Assembly: GCA_964637875.1 (NCBI GenBank)
Contig: CAZWXK010000031.1
Location: forward strand, 1-28,580
Direction of reading: 5' to 3'
Origin: UBA5972 sp964637875
Lineage (GTDB): Bacteria; Pseudomonadota; Alphaproteobacteria; Rhodobacterales; Rhodobacteraceae
DNA length: 28,580 bases
The notes beneath the pieces are model-generated. The model did not search any database. It was not told the DNA's origin and worked only from the letters and a program-made list of their open reading frames with translations. Of the stretch, positions 21,147 to 28,580 are shown one piece after another (within the stretch, counting starts at the first letter, position 1; each line of letters starts with the position of its first letter). A program made the translations under genes and the position numbers.

Positions 21147-21649
21147 TGTCCGAACGCCTGCCCCACGAGAAGGGTTTTCATGTCAGCTGGGACCAGATGC
21201 ACCGCGACAGCCGCGCGCTGGCCTGGCGCCTGGACGGCCAGGGGCCCGATGACGGCGCATGGAAGGCCGTCGTCGCCATCACCCGCGGCGGCATGGCCCC
21301 GGCGATGATCGTCGCGCGCGAGCTGGATATCCGCACGGTGGACACGATCTCGGTCAAATCTTATGACCACCAGACACAAACGGACGCCAAGGTATTGAAA
21401 TCACCCGACAAGGCCCTTCTGGGCGATGGCGAAGGCGTGCTGATAATCGACGATCTGGTGGACAGCGGCAAGACGCTCGAGGTCGTGCGCGCGATGTTCC
21501 CCAATGCCCATTACGCAACCGTCTATGCCAAGCCCAAGGGCAAGCCGATGGTTGACACCTATATCACCGAGGTCAGCCAGGATACCTGGATCTTCTTTCC
21601 ATGGGACATGGCGCTGCAATATGTCGAACCCTATCGGGGCACCGACTGA
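21146..21649 (+). CDS. gpt: Xanthine(-guanine) phosphoribosyltransferase
   Basis: This purine-salvage enzyme converts xanthine, guanine or hypoxanthine with PRPP to the nucleotide. The 167 residues align with E. coli Gpt: VSWDQMHRDSRALAWRL, VVAITRGGMAPAMIVARELDIRTVDTI, SYDHQTQ, the PRPP loop VLIIDDLVDSGKT, and the C-terminal PKGKPMVDTYITEVSQDTWIFFPWDM. AGGAGG at 21135-21140 lies 5 nt before the ATG at 21146. The in-frame ATG at 21143 is too close to that site. It overlaps fabI by one base. A scaffold gap starts 5 bp after its stop. Confidence 0.93.
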   Translation: MSERLPHEKGFHVSWDQMHRDSRALAWRLDGQGPDDGAWKAVVAITRGGMAPAMIVARELDIRTVDTISVKSYDHQTQTDAKVLKSPDKALLGDGEGVLIIDDLVDSGKTLEVVRAMFPNAHYATVYAKPKGKPMVDTYITEVSQDTWIFFPWDMALQYVEPYRGTD

Positions 21650-21654
21650 GAGCC

Positions 21655-21754
21655 NNNNNNNNNNNNNNNNNNNNNNNNNNNNNNNNNNNNNNNNNNNNNN
21701 NNNNNNNNNNNNNNNNNNNNNNNNNNNNNNNNNNNNNNNNNNNNNNNNNNNNNN
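21655..21754. other. Scaffold gap (100 N) between gpt and the sec operon end
   Basis: A placeholder gap at a convergent junction; the right flank is repeat-rich and C-rich. Confidence 0.95.
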
Positions 21755-21782
21755 CCTGCCCCCTGATGCCGCCGAGGACGCT

Positions 21783-21863
21783 GCCGCTGCCCCCGGGCCG
21801 CTGCCCCCGGCCGCCGATCCTGGCCGTTGACCTTGCCCCCCTCGGAGCCCCCCCTCGGAGCCC
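21783..21863. repeat. C-rich tandem repeats with G-quadruplex potential
   Basis: GCCGCTGCCCCCGG is perfectly duplicated head to tail at 21783-21796 and 21797-21810. A further array alternates C-runs and TCGGAG loops: C6 (21836-21841), TCGGAG, C7 (21848-21854), TCGGAG, C3 (21861-21863). The minus strand therefore offers G-tracts that satisfy a G3/N1-7 quadruplex pattern when the 7-base run is split. Confidence 0.7.
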
Positions 21864-21882
21864 GGCCGCCGCCGCGGCGCCC

Positions 21883-22236
21883 TCAGACCGGGATCAGCGC
21901 GGCCGCGACCCGTCGCCCCTCGGCCAACAGCACGTTATAGGTGCGACAGGCCGAAGGCGTCGCCATCACCTCGACCCCGATCCCGGCATTTTCAAGCCCG
22001 GCCCGGGTTTCAAGGGCAAGCAGGTCGATCTCGGCCCCCAGCCCCACGAACAGGACATCTATCTCGGAGGCACGCGCGATCAGCGGCGCAAAGTCATCGA
22101 CATCGTCCCAGCGCTGCGGCCCCGACGGCAGCAACAGGACAGGGCCGTGAAACACCTCGCCGCCAAGGCGGAAAAAGCCCGGCCCATATCCCTCGACCGG
22201 GATCTGGCCGGCAAAATTCATCTCGTGCAGTTCCAT
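21883..22236 (-). CDS. Mth938-like domain protein (DUF498, NDUFAF3-related)
   Basis: This is a small single-domain protein of the Mth938/NDUFAF3 family. The mitochondrial relative is a complex I assembly factor, and the bacterial function is not established. The 117 residues carry the family pattern IPVEGYGPGFFRLGGEVFHGPVLLLPSG, IDVLFVGLGAE and EVMATPSACRTYNVLLAEGRRVAAALIPV. It is last in the yajC-secD-secF-tauE operon, starting 8 bp after the tauE-like stop, with a GAGG site overlapping that junction. Alphaproteobacterial gene-order linkage of this family with secDF is known and suggests a role in membrane-protein or complex I biogenesis (inference). Confidence 0.88.
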   Translation of the reverse strand: MELHEMNFAGQIPVEGYGPGFFRLGGEVFHGPVLLLPSGPQRWDDVDDFAPLIARASEIDVLFVGLGAEIDLLALETRAGLENAGIGVEVMATPSACRTYNVLLAEGRRVAAALIPV

Positions 22237-22244
22237 GGCGCACC

Positions 22245-23021
22245 TCAGGAAAACAGCGGCAGGTTCACGATGCTGGACGCGGCGATCAACAGATAGGCGA
22301 CCCCGCGATAGAGCCTCGCCCTGCCGGGCACGAATATAGCCGCTCCAGCCAGATTTGCCAGAAGATAGGGCAAGGTCAGGATCGCCCCGATCATCACCGG
22401 CTCGGGCAGCAGCAGGCCCCTTGACCCGACCACTGTCAGGCCGATCAGATCGGTCAGCGCCAGAAACAGCAGGATGTTGGCCCGGATCACCGCAACCATG
22501 CGCGCCGACGACATGTACAACATGATCACAGGCGGCCCGGACAGCCCCGCCAGCCCGCCCAGGAACCCCGCGACCGCGCCCACGCCAAGCAGGGTCACAG
22601 GCGCCAGCCGCCCCTGCCAGCGCCACCCCCCGACCAGCAGGGCCAGCAGCCCCAGCGAGATTGCCGACAGGATCCACCGAAACAGGACCGGATCAAGGCG
22701 CGTCAGCAGCCAGACCCCCAGGGGCATGGCCACCACCGCCCCCAGGGCCAGGCGGCCGACATCGCGCGGCTCGCCCTCGCGCAGGGCCCGCGGGATGTTG
22801 GGCAGCGGCCCGAAAACGTCAAGGACCAGGATCGTCACCAGCGCCCAGACCGGGGGCAGAATTCCGGCCGCAAAGGGCATGTAGATCATGGTCGTGCCGA
22901 ACCCGGAAAACCCGCGCACCAGCCCCGCCAGGGTGACGGCAATGACAAGGGTCCATATTCCGTCGGTCGCCAGCGCCGCGTCAAGCGCGACCCGGCCTGC
23001 GGTCAGGACCGGATCGATCAA
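22245..23021 (-). CDS. TauE/SafE-family membrane permease (sulfite exporter-like)
   Basis: This inner-membrane protein of the TauE/SafE (DUF81) family is annotated in general as an exporter of sulfite or organosulfonates; the actual substrate here is unknown. The 258 residues are mostly hydrophobic with about eight predicted spans and two internally similar halves: GLVRGFSGFGTTMIYMPF near 34-51 and GAVAGFLGGLAGLSGPPVIMLY in the second half, the family signature loops. The only reasonable start is TTG (23019-23021), which overlaps the secF stop as TTGA, implying translational coupling. It sits between secF and the Mth938 gene. Confidence 0.87.
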   Translation of the reverse strand: MIDPVLTAGRVALDAALATDGIWTLVIAVTLAGLVRGFSGFGTTMIYMPFAAGILPPVWALVTILVLDVFGPLPNIPRALREGEPRDVGRLALGAVVAMPLGVWLLTRLDPVLFRWILSAISLGLLALLVGGWRWQGRLAPVTLLGVGAVAGFLGGLAGLSGPPVIMLYMSSARMVAVIRANILLFLALTDLIGLTVVGSRGLLLPEPVMIGAILTLPYLLANLAGAAIFVPGRARLYRGVAYLLIAASSIVNLPLFS

Positions 23022-23992
23022 GCGTCGATATTGGCGTATTTGGTGCCGGCGCCCTTGCTGTTCTTGGTCCAGTCACGCTTGACCCCCAGGCGCAGCAGGA
23101 TCGTCGAGGCAACGAACACCGACGAATAGGTGCCGACAATGATGCCCCAGGTCATCGCGAACACGAAACCGCGGATCACGTCGCCGCCCAGTACCAGCAG
23201 GGCGATCAGCGCAATCAGGGTCGTGAACGAGGTCATCACCGTGCGCGACAGGGTTTCGTTGATCGACAGGCTCAGCAGATCCTTCAGCTCCATCTTCTTG
23301 TAGCGTCGCAGATTCTCGCGCACCCGGTCGAACACGACCACCGTATCGTTCAGCGAATAGCCCACGATGGTCAGCAGCGCCGCAATGATGGTGAGGTCGA
23401 ATTTCAGTTGCAGGACCGAGAATATTCCGATGGTCAGCGTCACGTCATGCACCAGCGCGATGACCGCGCCCAGGCTGAACTGCCACTCGAATCGCAACCA
23501 TATATAGAAAAGCACCGCAAGGTTTGACAGCACCACCGCCAGAACCGCGGTCTTGATCAGCTCGCCCGAGACCTTGGGCCCCACGCTTTCGATCGAGGGG
23601 AACTTCATGTTGGGGTCGATCTTGCGCAACGCGGTCTTGACCCTGGTGATGATCTCGACAGTGGCGGCCTCGCCGCCCTTCTGCTGTTCGATGCGGATCT
23701 GGGTCACGTTCTTGCCGGGGCCAAAGGAGGGGTCGAACACCTCGGTAATCGACACATCCCCCAGATCCAGCGGTTTCAATGTCTTTCGGTATTCCCCGAT
23801 ATCGACCTTCTTGGCGCTTTCGGTGCGGATCGTCGTGCCTCCGCGGAAATCGATGCCGAAATTCAACCCCATGGTCAGCGCCGCCACGATCGACAGCACG
23901 ACCAGGATGGTCGATGCCCCGAAGGTCACCTTGGCATAACGGAAGAAATCGATGTTGGTTTTCGACGGAACCATTTTCAGACGAAAGGTCAT
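23018..23992 (-). CDS. secF: Protein translocase subunit SecF
   Basis: SecF forms with SecD the membrane complex that uses proton motive force to pull exported proteins through SecYEG. The 324 residues have six spans and the signature motifs LNFGIDFRGGT (about 43-53) after TM1, and VGYSLNDTVVVFDRVRENLRR and MTSFTTLIALIALLVLGGDVIRGF in the C-terminal membrane domain. It begins 16 bp after the secD stop. Its own stop overlaps the start of the TauE-like gene. Confidence 0.97.
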   Translation of the reverse strand: MTFRLKMVPSKTNIDFFRYAKVTFGASTILVVLSIVAALTMGLNFGIDFRGGTTIRTESAKKVDIGEYRKTLKPLDLGDVSITEVFDPSFGPGKNVTQIRIEQQKGGEAATVEIITRVKTALRKIDPNMKFPSIESVGPKVSGELIKTAVLAVVLSNLAVLFYIWLRFEWQFSLGAVIALVHDVTLTIGIFSVLQLKFDLTIIAALLTIVGYSLNDTVVVFDRVRENLRRYKKMELKDLLSLSINETLSRTVMTSFTTLIALIALLVLGGDVIRGFVFAMTWGIIVGTYSSVFVASTILLRLGVKRDWTKNSKGAGTKYANIDA

Positions 23993-24008
23993 GTCGCGGA
24001 TTCCTTCC

Positions 24009-25673
24009 CTAGATGACGATTGTGCGCGGACGGCGCCAGTGGAACCAGATCGAGATCAGCAGACGCGTCACCCATATGGCAGTAAAGACCGAGGTCACGA
24101 TACCCAGACCCAGGGTCACTGCAAAGCCCCTGACCGGCCCCGAGCCCATGGCAAACAGGATCACCGCCGCAATCAGCGTGGTCACGTTGGCGTCGATGAT
24201 TGCCGACAACGCCTTTTCAAAGCCCAGCTCGATCGCCCGCGCGGGGCCCTTGGCGGAATGCAGTTCCTCGCGGATGCGCTCGTAGATCAGCACGTTCGCA
24301 TCGACTGCCATGCCGATCGTCAGCACGATGCCGGCGATGCCCGGCAATGTCAGCGTGGCCCCCATGATCGACAGCATCGCAAACAGGATCACCACATTCA
24401 TCAGCAAGGCCACATTTGCGAATACCCCGAACAACCCATAGCTGAGAACCATGAAGGACAGCACCGCGACAAAGGCCACGATGGTGGCAATCTTGCCGGC
24501 GTCGATGCTGTCCTGGCCCAGCTCGGGGCCGATGGTGCGTTCCTCGAGGAACTTCATCCCCGCGGGCAGGGCGCCGGCGCGCAGCAGCACGGCCAGCTTG
24601 GTACTCTCCTCGACGGTGAAGTTGCCGGTGATGATGCCCGATCCGCCGGCGATATGGGCCTGGATCACGGGGGCCGAGATCACCTTGTTGTCAAGCACGA
24701 TGGCAAATGGCTTGCCGATATTCTCGGCCGTGTAGATGCCGAATTTTCGCCCCCCCGACGCATCAAAGCGGAAGCTGACCGCCGGCCGGCCATTCTGGTC
24801 GAACGAGGGCTGCGCATCGACCAGCTCCTCGCCGGTCACGACGGGGCTCTTGTCGAGGATGTAATAAAGGTTGGGGTCATCCATGTCCGGCACGATGATG
24901 TTGCCGGGACCGGGGCGCGCATTCTTGTCGCGGGTTTCGCGCACGACCGCATGAAAGGCCAGCTTGGCCGTGGTGCCGATCAGCTGTTTCAATTCCTCGG
25001 CCGAGCCGATGCCGGGTACCTCGATCAGGATGCGGCGATCGCCCTGGCGCTGGATGGTGGGTTCGCGCGTGCCGACCTCGTCGATCCGGCGCCGGATGAT
25101 TTCAAGCGACTGTTCGACGGTGCGCTGGTCTGTGGCGATCTTTTCTGCCTCGGACAGCGAAATGATGATCTCGCCATTCTCGGCCCGCACATCCAGATCG
25201 CGCGTGCCGATTCCGGCCAGGCTGACCACGGGGCGCGACAGGCCCTTGACGATTTCGACGGCGCGGGCGATTTTCTCGGGCCTGGATATCTTGACGATCA
25301 ACTCGCCCGGCGGGCTGTCCTGGCGGCGGATGGTGCCGATCTCGGCGCGCGCCTTGCGCAGGGCATCGCGCACCTCGGGCCAGAGCGAATTCATCCGCGC
25401 GGCATAGACATCCTCGACCTTGACCTCGGCCAGCAGATGCGCGCCGCCCCTCAGGTCGAGGCCCAGATTGACCAGGTCATTGGGCATCCAGTCGGGCCAG
25501 CCCTCATAGGCGGCCTTGCGCTCGGGCGTCATGGGCAGGCCCTTGGCCAGCTGCGCGGCGGCATCGTTATGCTTTTCCACGCGCGTATAAAAGGCATTGG
25601 GCAGTGCAAAGACGAACCCGAGAACGCAAATTCCCAGGATCAGTAACTTTTTCCACAGGGAAAACTGGAGCAT
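24009..25673 (-). CDS. secD: Protein translocase subunit SecD
   Basis: SecD is the larger RND-like partner of SecF, with big periplasmic P1 domains. The 554 residues have an N-terminal span (FSLWKKLLILGICVLGFVF), the motif LVNLGLDLRGGAHLL, the periplasmic P1 head, and the C-terminal five-span domain. That domain contains the conserved ERTIGPELGQDSI, IAGIVLTIGMAVDANVLIYERIREE (with the functional Asp) and GFAVTLGLGIVTSVFTAIWVTR. The ATG at 25673 gives the usual N-terminus; an in-frame start at 25802 overlaps yajC and is rejected. It lies 58 bp after yajC. Confidence 0.97.
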   Translation of the reverse strand: MLQFSLWKKLLILGICVLGFVFALPNAFYTRVEKHNDAAAQLAKGLPMTPERKAAYEGWPDWMPNDLVNLGLDLRGGAHLLAEVKVEDVYAARMNSLWPEVRDALRKARAEIGTIRRQDSPPGELIVKISRPEKIARAVEIVKGLSRPVVSLAGIGTRDLDVRAENGEIIISLSEAEKIATDQRTVEQSLEIIRRRIDEVGTREPTIQRQGDRRILIEVPGIGSAEELKQLIGTTAKLAFHAVVRETRDKNARPGPGNIIVPDMDDPNLYYILDKSPVVTGEELVDAQPSFDQNGRPAVSFRFDASGGRKFGIYTAENIGKPFAIVLDNKVISAPVIQAHIAGGSGIITGNFTVEESTKLAVLLRAGALPAGMKFLEERTIGPELGQDSIDAGKIATIVAFVAVLSFMVLSYGLFGVFANVALLMNVVILFAMLSIMGATLTLPGIAGIVLTIGMAVDANVLIYERIREELHSAKGPARAIELGFEKALSAIIDANVTTLIAAVILFAMGSGPVRGFAVTLGLGIVTSVFTAIWVTRLLISIWFHWRRPRTIVI

Positions 25674-25731
25674 GGCGATTCGATCCTGTTGGGGGGCCGA
25701 TTGAGGGGCCTGTCGGAGCGCGTCCGGGCGA

Positions 25732-26058
25732 TCACTTTTCGACCGGTTCGGTCTTTGACAGGACGGTGGCGATGGTGTTCTGCACCACCCGCACCTTGAC
25801 ACCCTGGGCGATCTCGACCTCGACCTCGTTGTTTTCCTTGACCTTGGTGACCTTGCCGATGATGCCGCCCTGGGTCACGATCTGATCGCCCCGGCGCAGG
25901 GCATCGATCATGGCCTTGTGTTCCTTGGCCTTCTTCTGCTGCGGACGGATCAGCAGGAAATACATGATCGCGAAGATCAGGATGAGCGGGATGAACTGGC
26001 CCACGCCCCCGAGACCGCCGCCGGCCGCCGTCTGCGCATAAGCAGGAGTGATGAACAT
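25732..26058 (-). CDS. yajC: Preprotein translocase accessory subunit YajC
   Basis: YajC is a small single-span membrane protein associated with SecDF and the holotranslocon. The 108 residues have a short N-terminal segment with AYAQ, a span at about 22-39 (FIPLILIFAIMYFLLIRPQQKKAKEH contains the typical RPQ-KK border), and the cytoplasmic domain LRRGDQIVTQGGIIGKVTKVKENNEVEVEIAQGVKVRV. It is first in the operon with secD, secF, the TauE-like gene and the Mth938 gene. A candidate promoter lies about 60 bp upstream. Confidence 0.96.
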   Translation of the reverse strand: MFITPAYAQTAAGGGLGGVGQFIPLILIFAIMYFLLIRPQQKKAKEHKAMIDALRRGDQIVTQGGIIGKVTKVKENNEVEVEIAQGVKVRVVQNTIATVLSKTEPVEK

Positions 26059-26114
26059 GAAAGAGAGTCCTCTGTGCGTCGGCGGTGATTTCCCGCCCGT
26101 TTCAAAGTCGCGGC

Positions 26115-26143
26115 ACCCTACCTAGGCACGCGCATGTTTGCAA
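26115..26143 (-). promoter_or_regulatory. Candidate promoter of the yajC-secDF operon
   Basis: On the minus strand TTGCAA (26138-26143) and TAGGGT (26115-26120) are spaced by 17 bp, giving a leader of about 50 nt. The -10 is only a partial match to consensus. The rest of 26059-26394, between divergent yajC and purL, holds no gene that I can support. Confidence 0.4.
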
Positions 26144-26394
26144 GCAGGGCAAATGGCGTTTCCGGGGGATAATTTCAAGAAGGTGTGACCATCGACCCGC
26201 GTCAACCCTCCAGCAAGGGGAAAGCGCCATCCTCGACGCAGCCCCCGAGCGAATCTGCCCGCCCAATTCCCGGTCCCCGCCCCCTATCGGCACAGACCGC
26301 CGCTGCGCGGGCGAATTGGCCCTTCCGTTTGCACCCTCGGCGCCCTAAAAGGCCCTGACACCACCCGCACATCGCCAGCCCTGGGGGAAAACAG

Positions 26395-28566
26395 TTGCAA
26401 ACCGAACCCGAAATCACCGACGAGCTGATCGAGGCCCACGGCCTGAAACCCGACGAGTATCAGCGTATCCTCGACCTGCTGGGACGCACGCCCAGCTTTA
26501 CCGAGCTGGGCATCTTTTCGGCCATGTGGAACGAGCATTGTTCCTACAAGAGCTCGAAAAAATGGCTGCGCACGCTGCCCACCGAGGGGCCGCAGGTGAT
26601 TTGCGGCCCCGGTGAAAATGCCGGTGTCGTCGATATCGGCGACGGGCAGGCGGTGGTGTTCAAGATGGAAAGCCACAACCACCCCTCCTATATCGAGCCC
26701 TATCAGGGCGCGGCCACCGGCGTTGGCGGCATCCTGCGCGACGTGTTTACCATGGGGGCGCGCCCGATTGCCGCCATGAACAGCCTGTCTTTCGGGCGCA
26801 TCGACCACCCGAAAACGAAATCGCTGGTGAATGGCGTGGTCGAGGGCATCGGCGGCTATGGCAACTGTTTCGGCGTGCCCACCATCGGCGGCGAGCTGCG
26901 CTTTGACGCGGCCTATGACGGCAACTGTCTGGTCAACGCCTTTGCCGCGGGCCTGGCGGATGCCGACAGGATATTCTACTCGGCCGCCAGCGGCGTGGGC
27001 CGGCCTGTCGTCTATCTGGGCGCCAAGACCGGGCGCGACGGCGTGGGCGGCGCCACCATGGCCTCGGCCGAATTCGACGACACCATCGAGGACAAGCGCC
27101 CCACCGTGCAGGTCGGCGACCCCTTTACCGAAAAACGCCTGATGGAGGCCACGCTGGAGCTGATGGAGACCGGGGCGGTGATCTCGATCCAGGACATGGG
27201 CGCGGCGGGGCTGACATGCAGCGCCGTCGAGATGGGCGACAAGGGCAATCTGGGCATCCGGCTCGACCTCGATCGCGTGCCGGTGCGCGAAGAAAACATG
27301 ACCGCCTATGAAATGATGCTGTCGGAGAGCCAGGAACGCATGCTGATGGTGCTGGATCCCGAAAAGGAAGACGTCGCCAAGGCGGTATTCGAGAAATGGG
27401 ATCTGGATTTCGCCATTGTCGGGGAAACCATCGCCCAGGACCGTTTCCTGATCTTTCACGGCAATGAACTGGTGGCCGACCTGCCGCTCAAGGCGCTGTC
27501 GGGCGAGGCCCCCGAATATGACCGCCCCCGCGCGACCCCGCCCGCACCCGCGGCCCTGGGCGACATTCCCGAAATCGACCCGGCCGAGGCCCTGCTGAAA
27601 CTGGTGGATACGCCGAATTACGCCTCGCGCGCCTGGGTGTGGGAACAATATGACCACATGGTGATGGCCGACACGGTTGTGCGGCCCGGATCCGACGCGG
27701 GCGTCGTGCGGGTGCATGACACCGGCAAGGCGCTGGCCATGACCTGCGACGTGACGCCGCGCTATTGCAAGGCCGACCCCTTCGAGGGCGGCAAGCAGGC
27801 CGTGGCCGAGGCATTCCGCAACCTGTGCGCAACCGGCGCAAAACCGCTGGCCAGCACCGACAACCTGAATTTCGGCAACCCCGAAAAGCCCGAGATCATG
27901 GGCCAGTTCGTTTCCTGCATCAAGGGCATCGGCCTGGCCGTCAGCATGCTGGACATGCCCATCGTTTCCGGCAATGTCAGCCTGTACAACGAAACCGATG
28001 GCGAGGCGATCCTGCCCACCCCCACGATTGGCGCGGTGGGGCTGCTGGAAAGCCTGGATCAACTGATCCGCATGATCCCGCATGAGGGCGACGATCTGGT
28101 ATTGATCGGCGAAACCCGCGGCCATCTCGGCCAGTCGGCCCTGCTGGCCGAACTGTTCGGCCGAAACGAGGGCGAGGCCCCGCCCGTTGACCTCAAGGCC
28201 GAGCGCCGCAATGGCGAATTCGTCCGCAAGGCCCATGCGCGCGGGCTGATCTCGGCGGCCCATGACCTGTCCGATGGCGGGCTGGCGCTGGCGGCAACCG
28301 AGATGGCGCTGGCGGGTAATGTCGGCGTGCGGCTGGAGGGCGGCGATACCGGCTGGTTCTTTGGCGAGGATCAGGCACGTTATCTGCTGGCCACCCGCAA
28401 GGCCGCGCGCCTGCTGGAGGCGGCCGAAAAGGCGGGCGTGCCGGCGCGCCTGATCGGGCGTTGCGAAGGCGGCGACATCATGCTGGGCGCATCCTCGGTC
28501 ACGCTCGACAACATCCGCAACGCCCATGAAAACGGCCTGCGCCGGGCGGTTTCGGCCGCGGGCTGA
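26395..28566 (+). CDS. purL: Phosphoribosylformylglycinamidine synthase subunit PurL
   Basis: PurL is the large synthase subunit of FGAR amidotransferase (purine step 4), converting FGAR to FGAM with ammonia from PurQ; it is the small-type PurL that works with PurS and PurQ. The 723 residues are full length, with SFTELGIFSAMWNEHCSYKSSKKWL near the N-terminus, the ATP/substrate segment FKMESHNHPSYIEPYQGAATGVGGI, ISIQDMGAAGLTCSAVEM, and the second half PIVSGNVSLYNET and ISAAHDLSDGGLA. Start is TTG at 26395, with GGGGGAA about 6 nt upstream. The frame is closed by a stop at 26356-26358 with no ATG or GTG between, so TTG is the only sensible start. purQ and purS are not in the window. Confidence 0.96.
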   Translation: MQTEPEITDELIEAHGLKPDEYQRILDLLGRTPSFTELGIFSAMWNEHCSYKSSKKWLRTLPTEGPQVICGPGENAGVVDIGDGQAVVFKMESHNHPSYIEPYQGAATGVGGILRDVFTMGARPIAAMNSLSFGRIDHPKTKSLVNGVVEGIGGYGNCFGVPTIGGELRFDAAYDGNCLVNAFAAGLADADRIFYSAASGVGRPVVYLGAKTGRDGVGGATMASAEFDDTIEDKRPTVQVGDPFTEKRLMEATLELMETGAVISIQDMGAAGLTCSAVEMGDKGNLGIRLDLDRVPVREENMTAYEMMLSESQERMLMVLDPEKEDVAKAVFEKWDLDFAIVGETIAQDRFLIFHGNELVADLPLKALSGEAPEYDRPRATPPAPAALGDIPEIDPAEALLKLVDTPNYASRAWVWEQYDHMVMADTVVRPGSDAGVVRVHDTGKALAMTCDVTPRYCKADPFEGGKQAVAEAFRNLCATGAKPLASTDNLNFGNPEKPEIMGQFVSCIKGIGLAVSMLDMPIVSGNVSLYNETDGEAILPTPTIGAVGLLESLDQLIRMIPHEGDDLVLIGETRGHLGQSALLAELFGRNEGEAPPVDLKAERRNGEFVRKAHARGLISAAHDLSDGGLALAATEMALAGNVGVRLEGGDTGWFFGEDQARYLLATRKAARLLEAAEKAGVPARLIGRCEGGDIMLGASSVTLDNIRNAHENGLRRAVSAAG

Positions 28567-28580
28567 GACACCCTTGGGCC

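Noticed and set aside
23952..25646. Plus-strand open frame opposite secD
   Set aside because: Antisense shadow of secD; no recognisable motif and no ribosome site.
26261..26319. CCAATTC/GAATTGG inverted repeat upstream of purL
   Set aside because: Only 7 bp with a 43-bp loop; too weak to separate from chance without conservation data.
26284..28527. 747-codon minus-strand frame opposite purL
   Set aside because: Shadow frame rich in H, Q, G and A; purL on the plus strand is complete and conserved.

Overview
The window is GC-rich chromosomal DNA (about two thirds GC by eye) from an alphaproteobacterium, most likely a member of the Rhodobacteraceae/Rhodobacterales. This rests on the protein flavour (FabI, PurL, XGPRT, class II NrdJ), on the yajC-secD-secF block carrying an Mth938-type gene, and on a double cold-shock-domain gene paired with a DUF192 gene. 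I cannot name the genus. Four runs of exactly 100 N (3033-3132, 18021-18120, 19456-19555, 21655-21754) are scaffold gaps of unknown true length. No phage, insertion sequence, CRISPR array or secretion island is visible.

Region by region: (1) 1-1562, leftward copper-exporting P1B ATPase (C-terminal part off the window), preceded by a CueR/HmrR-type promoter with a 19-bp spacer. (2) 1833-6685, rightward phenylacetyl-CoA epoxidase operon paaA-[gap]-paaB-paaC-paaD-paaE-paaX. An inverted repeat straddles the candidate promoter ahead of paaA, and the last gene encodes the likely repressor. (3) 6730-8451, a leftward membrane-anchored alpha/beta-hydrolase-like protein, then a rightward TusA-family gene. 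(4) 8487-9914, divergent zinc-type CDF exporter and MerR-family regulator sharing a textbook MerR operator. (5) 10230-11615, M20 metallodipeptidase. (6) 11942-15619, leftward B12-dependent ribonucleotide reductase nrdJ, with a terminator downstream and two NrdR-box-like elements upstream. (7) 16266-17952, a GT39/ArnT-like membrane glycosyltransferase and tRNA-Pro(TGG). (8) 18182-19268, leftward double-CSD protein followed by a secreted DUF192 protein. (9) 19556-20133, pdxH cut at its C-terminus by a gap, divergent from fabI-gpt (20331-21649). (10) 21883-26058, leftward yajC-secD-secF-tauE-like-Mth938 operon. (11) 26395-28566, rightward purL.

Functionally this is mostly housekeeping DNA (purine, fatty acid, B6, dNTP and protein-export functions) with two metal-resistance modules and one aromatic-catabolism operon. 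The paa cluster here covers only the epoxidase and its regulator; the ligase PaaK and the downstream steps (PaaG, PaaZ, PaaF, PaaH, PaaJ) must lie elsewhere. I found no convincing new multi-gene system. The points most worth checking are the regulatory structures (paa inverted repeat, alternative stem-loops between paaA and paaB, NrdR boxes and long nrdJ leader), the membrane hydrolase, and the TauE gene inserted between secF and the Mth938 gene.
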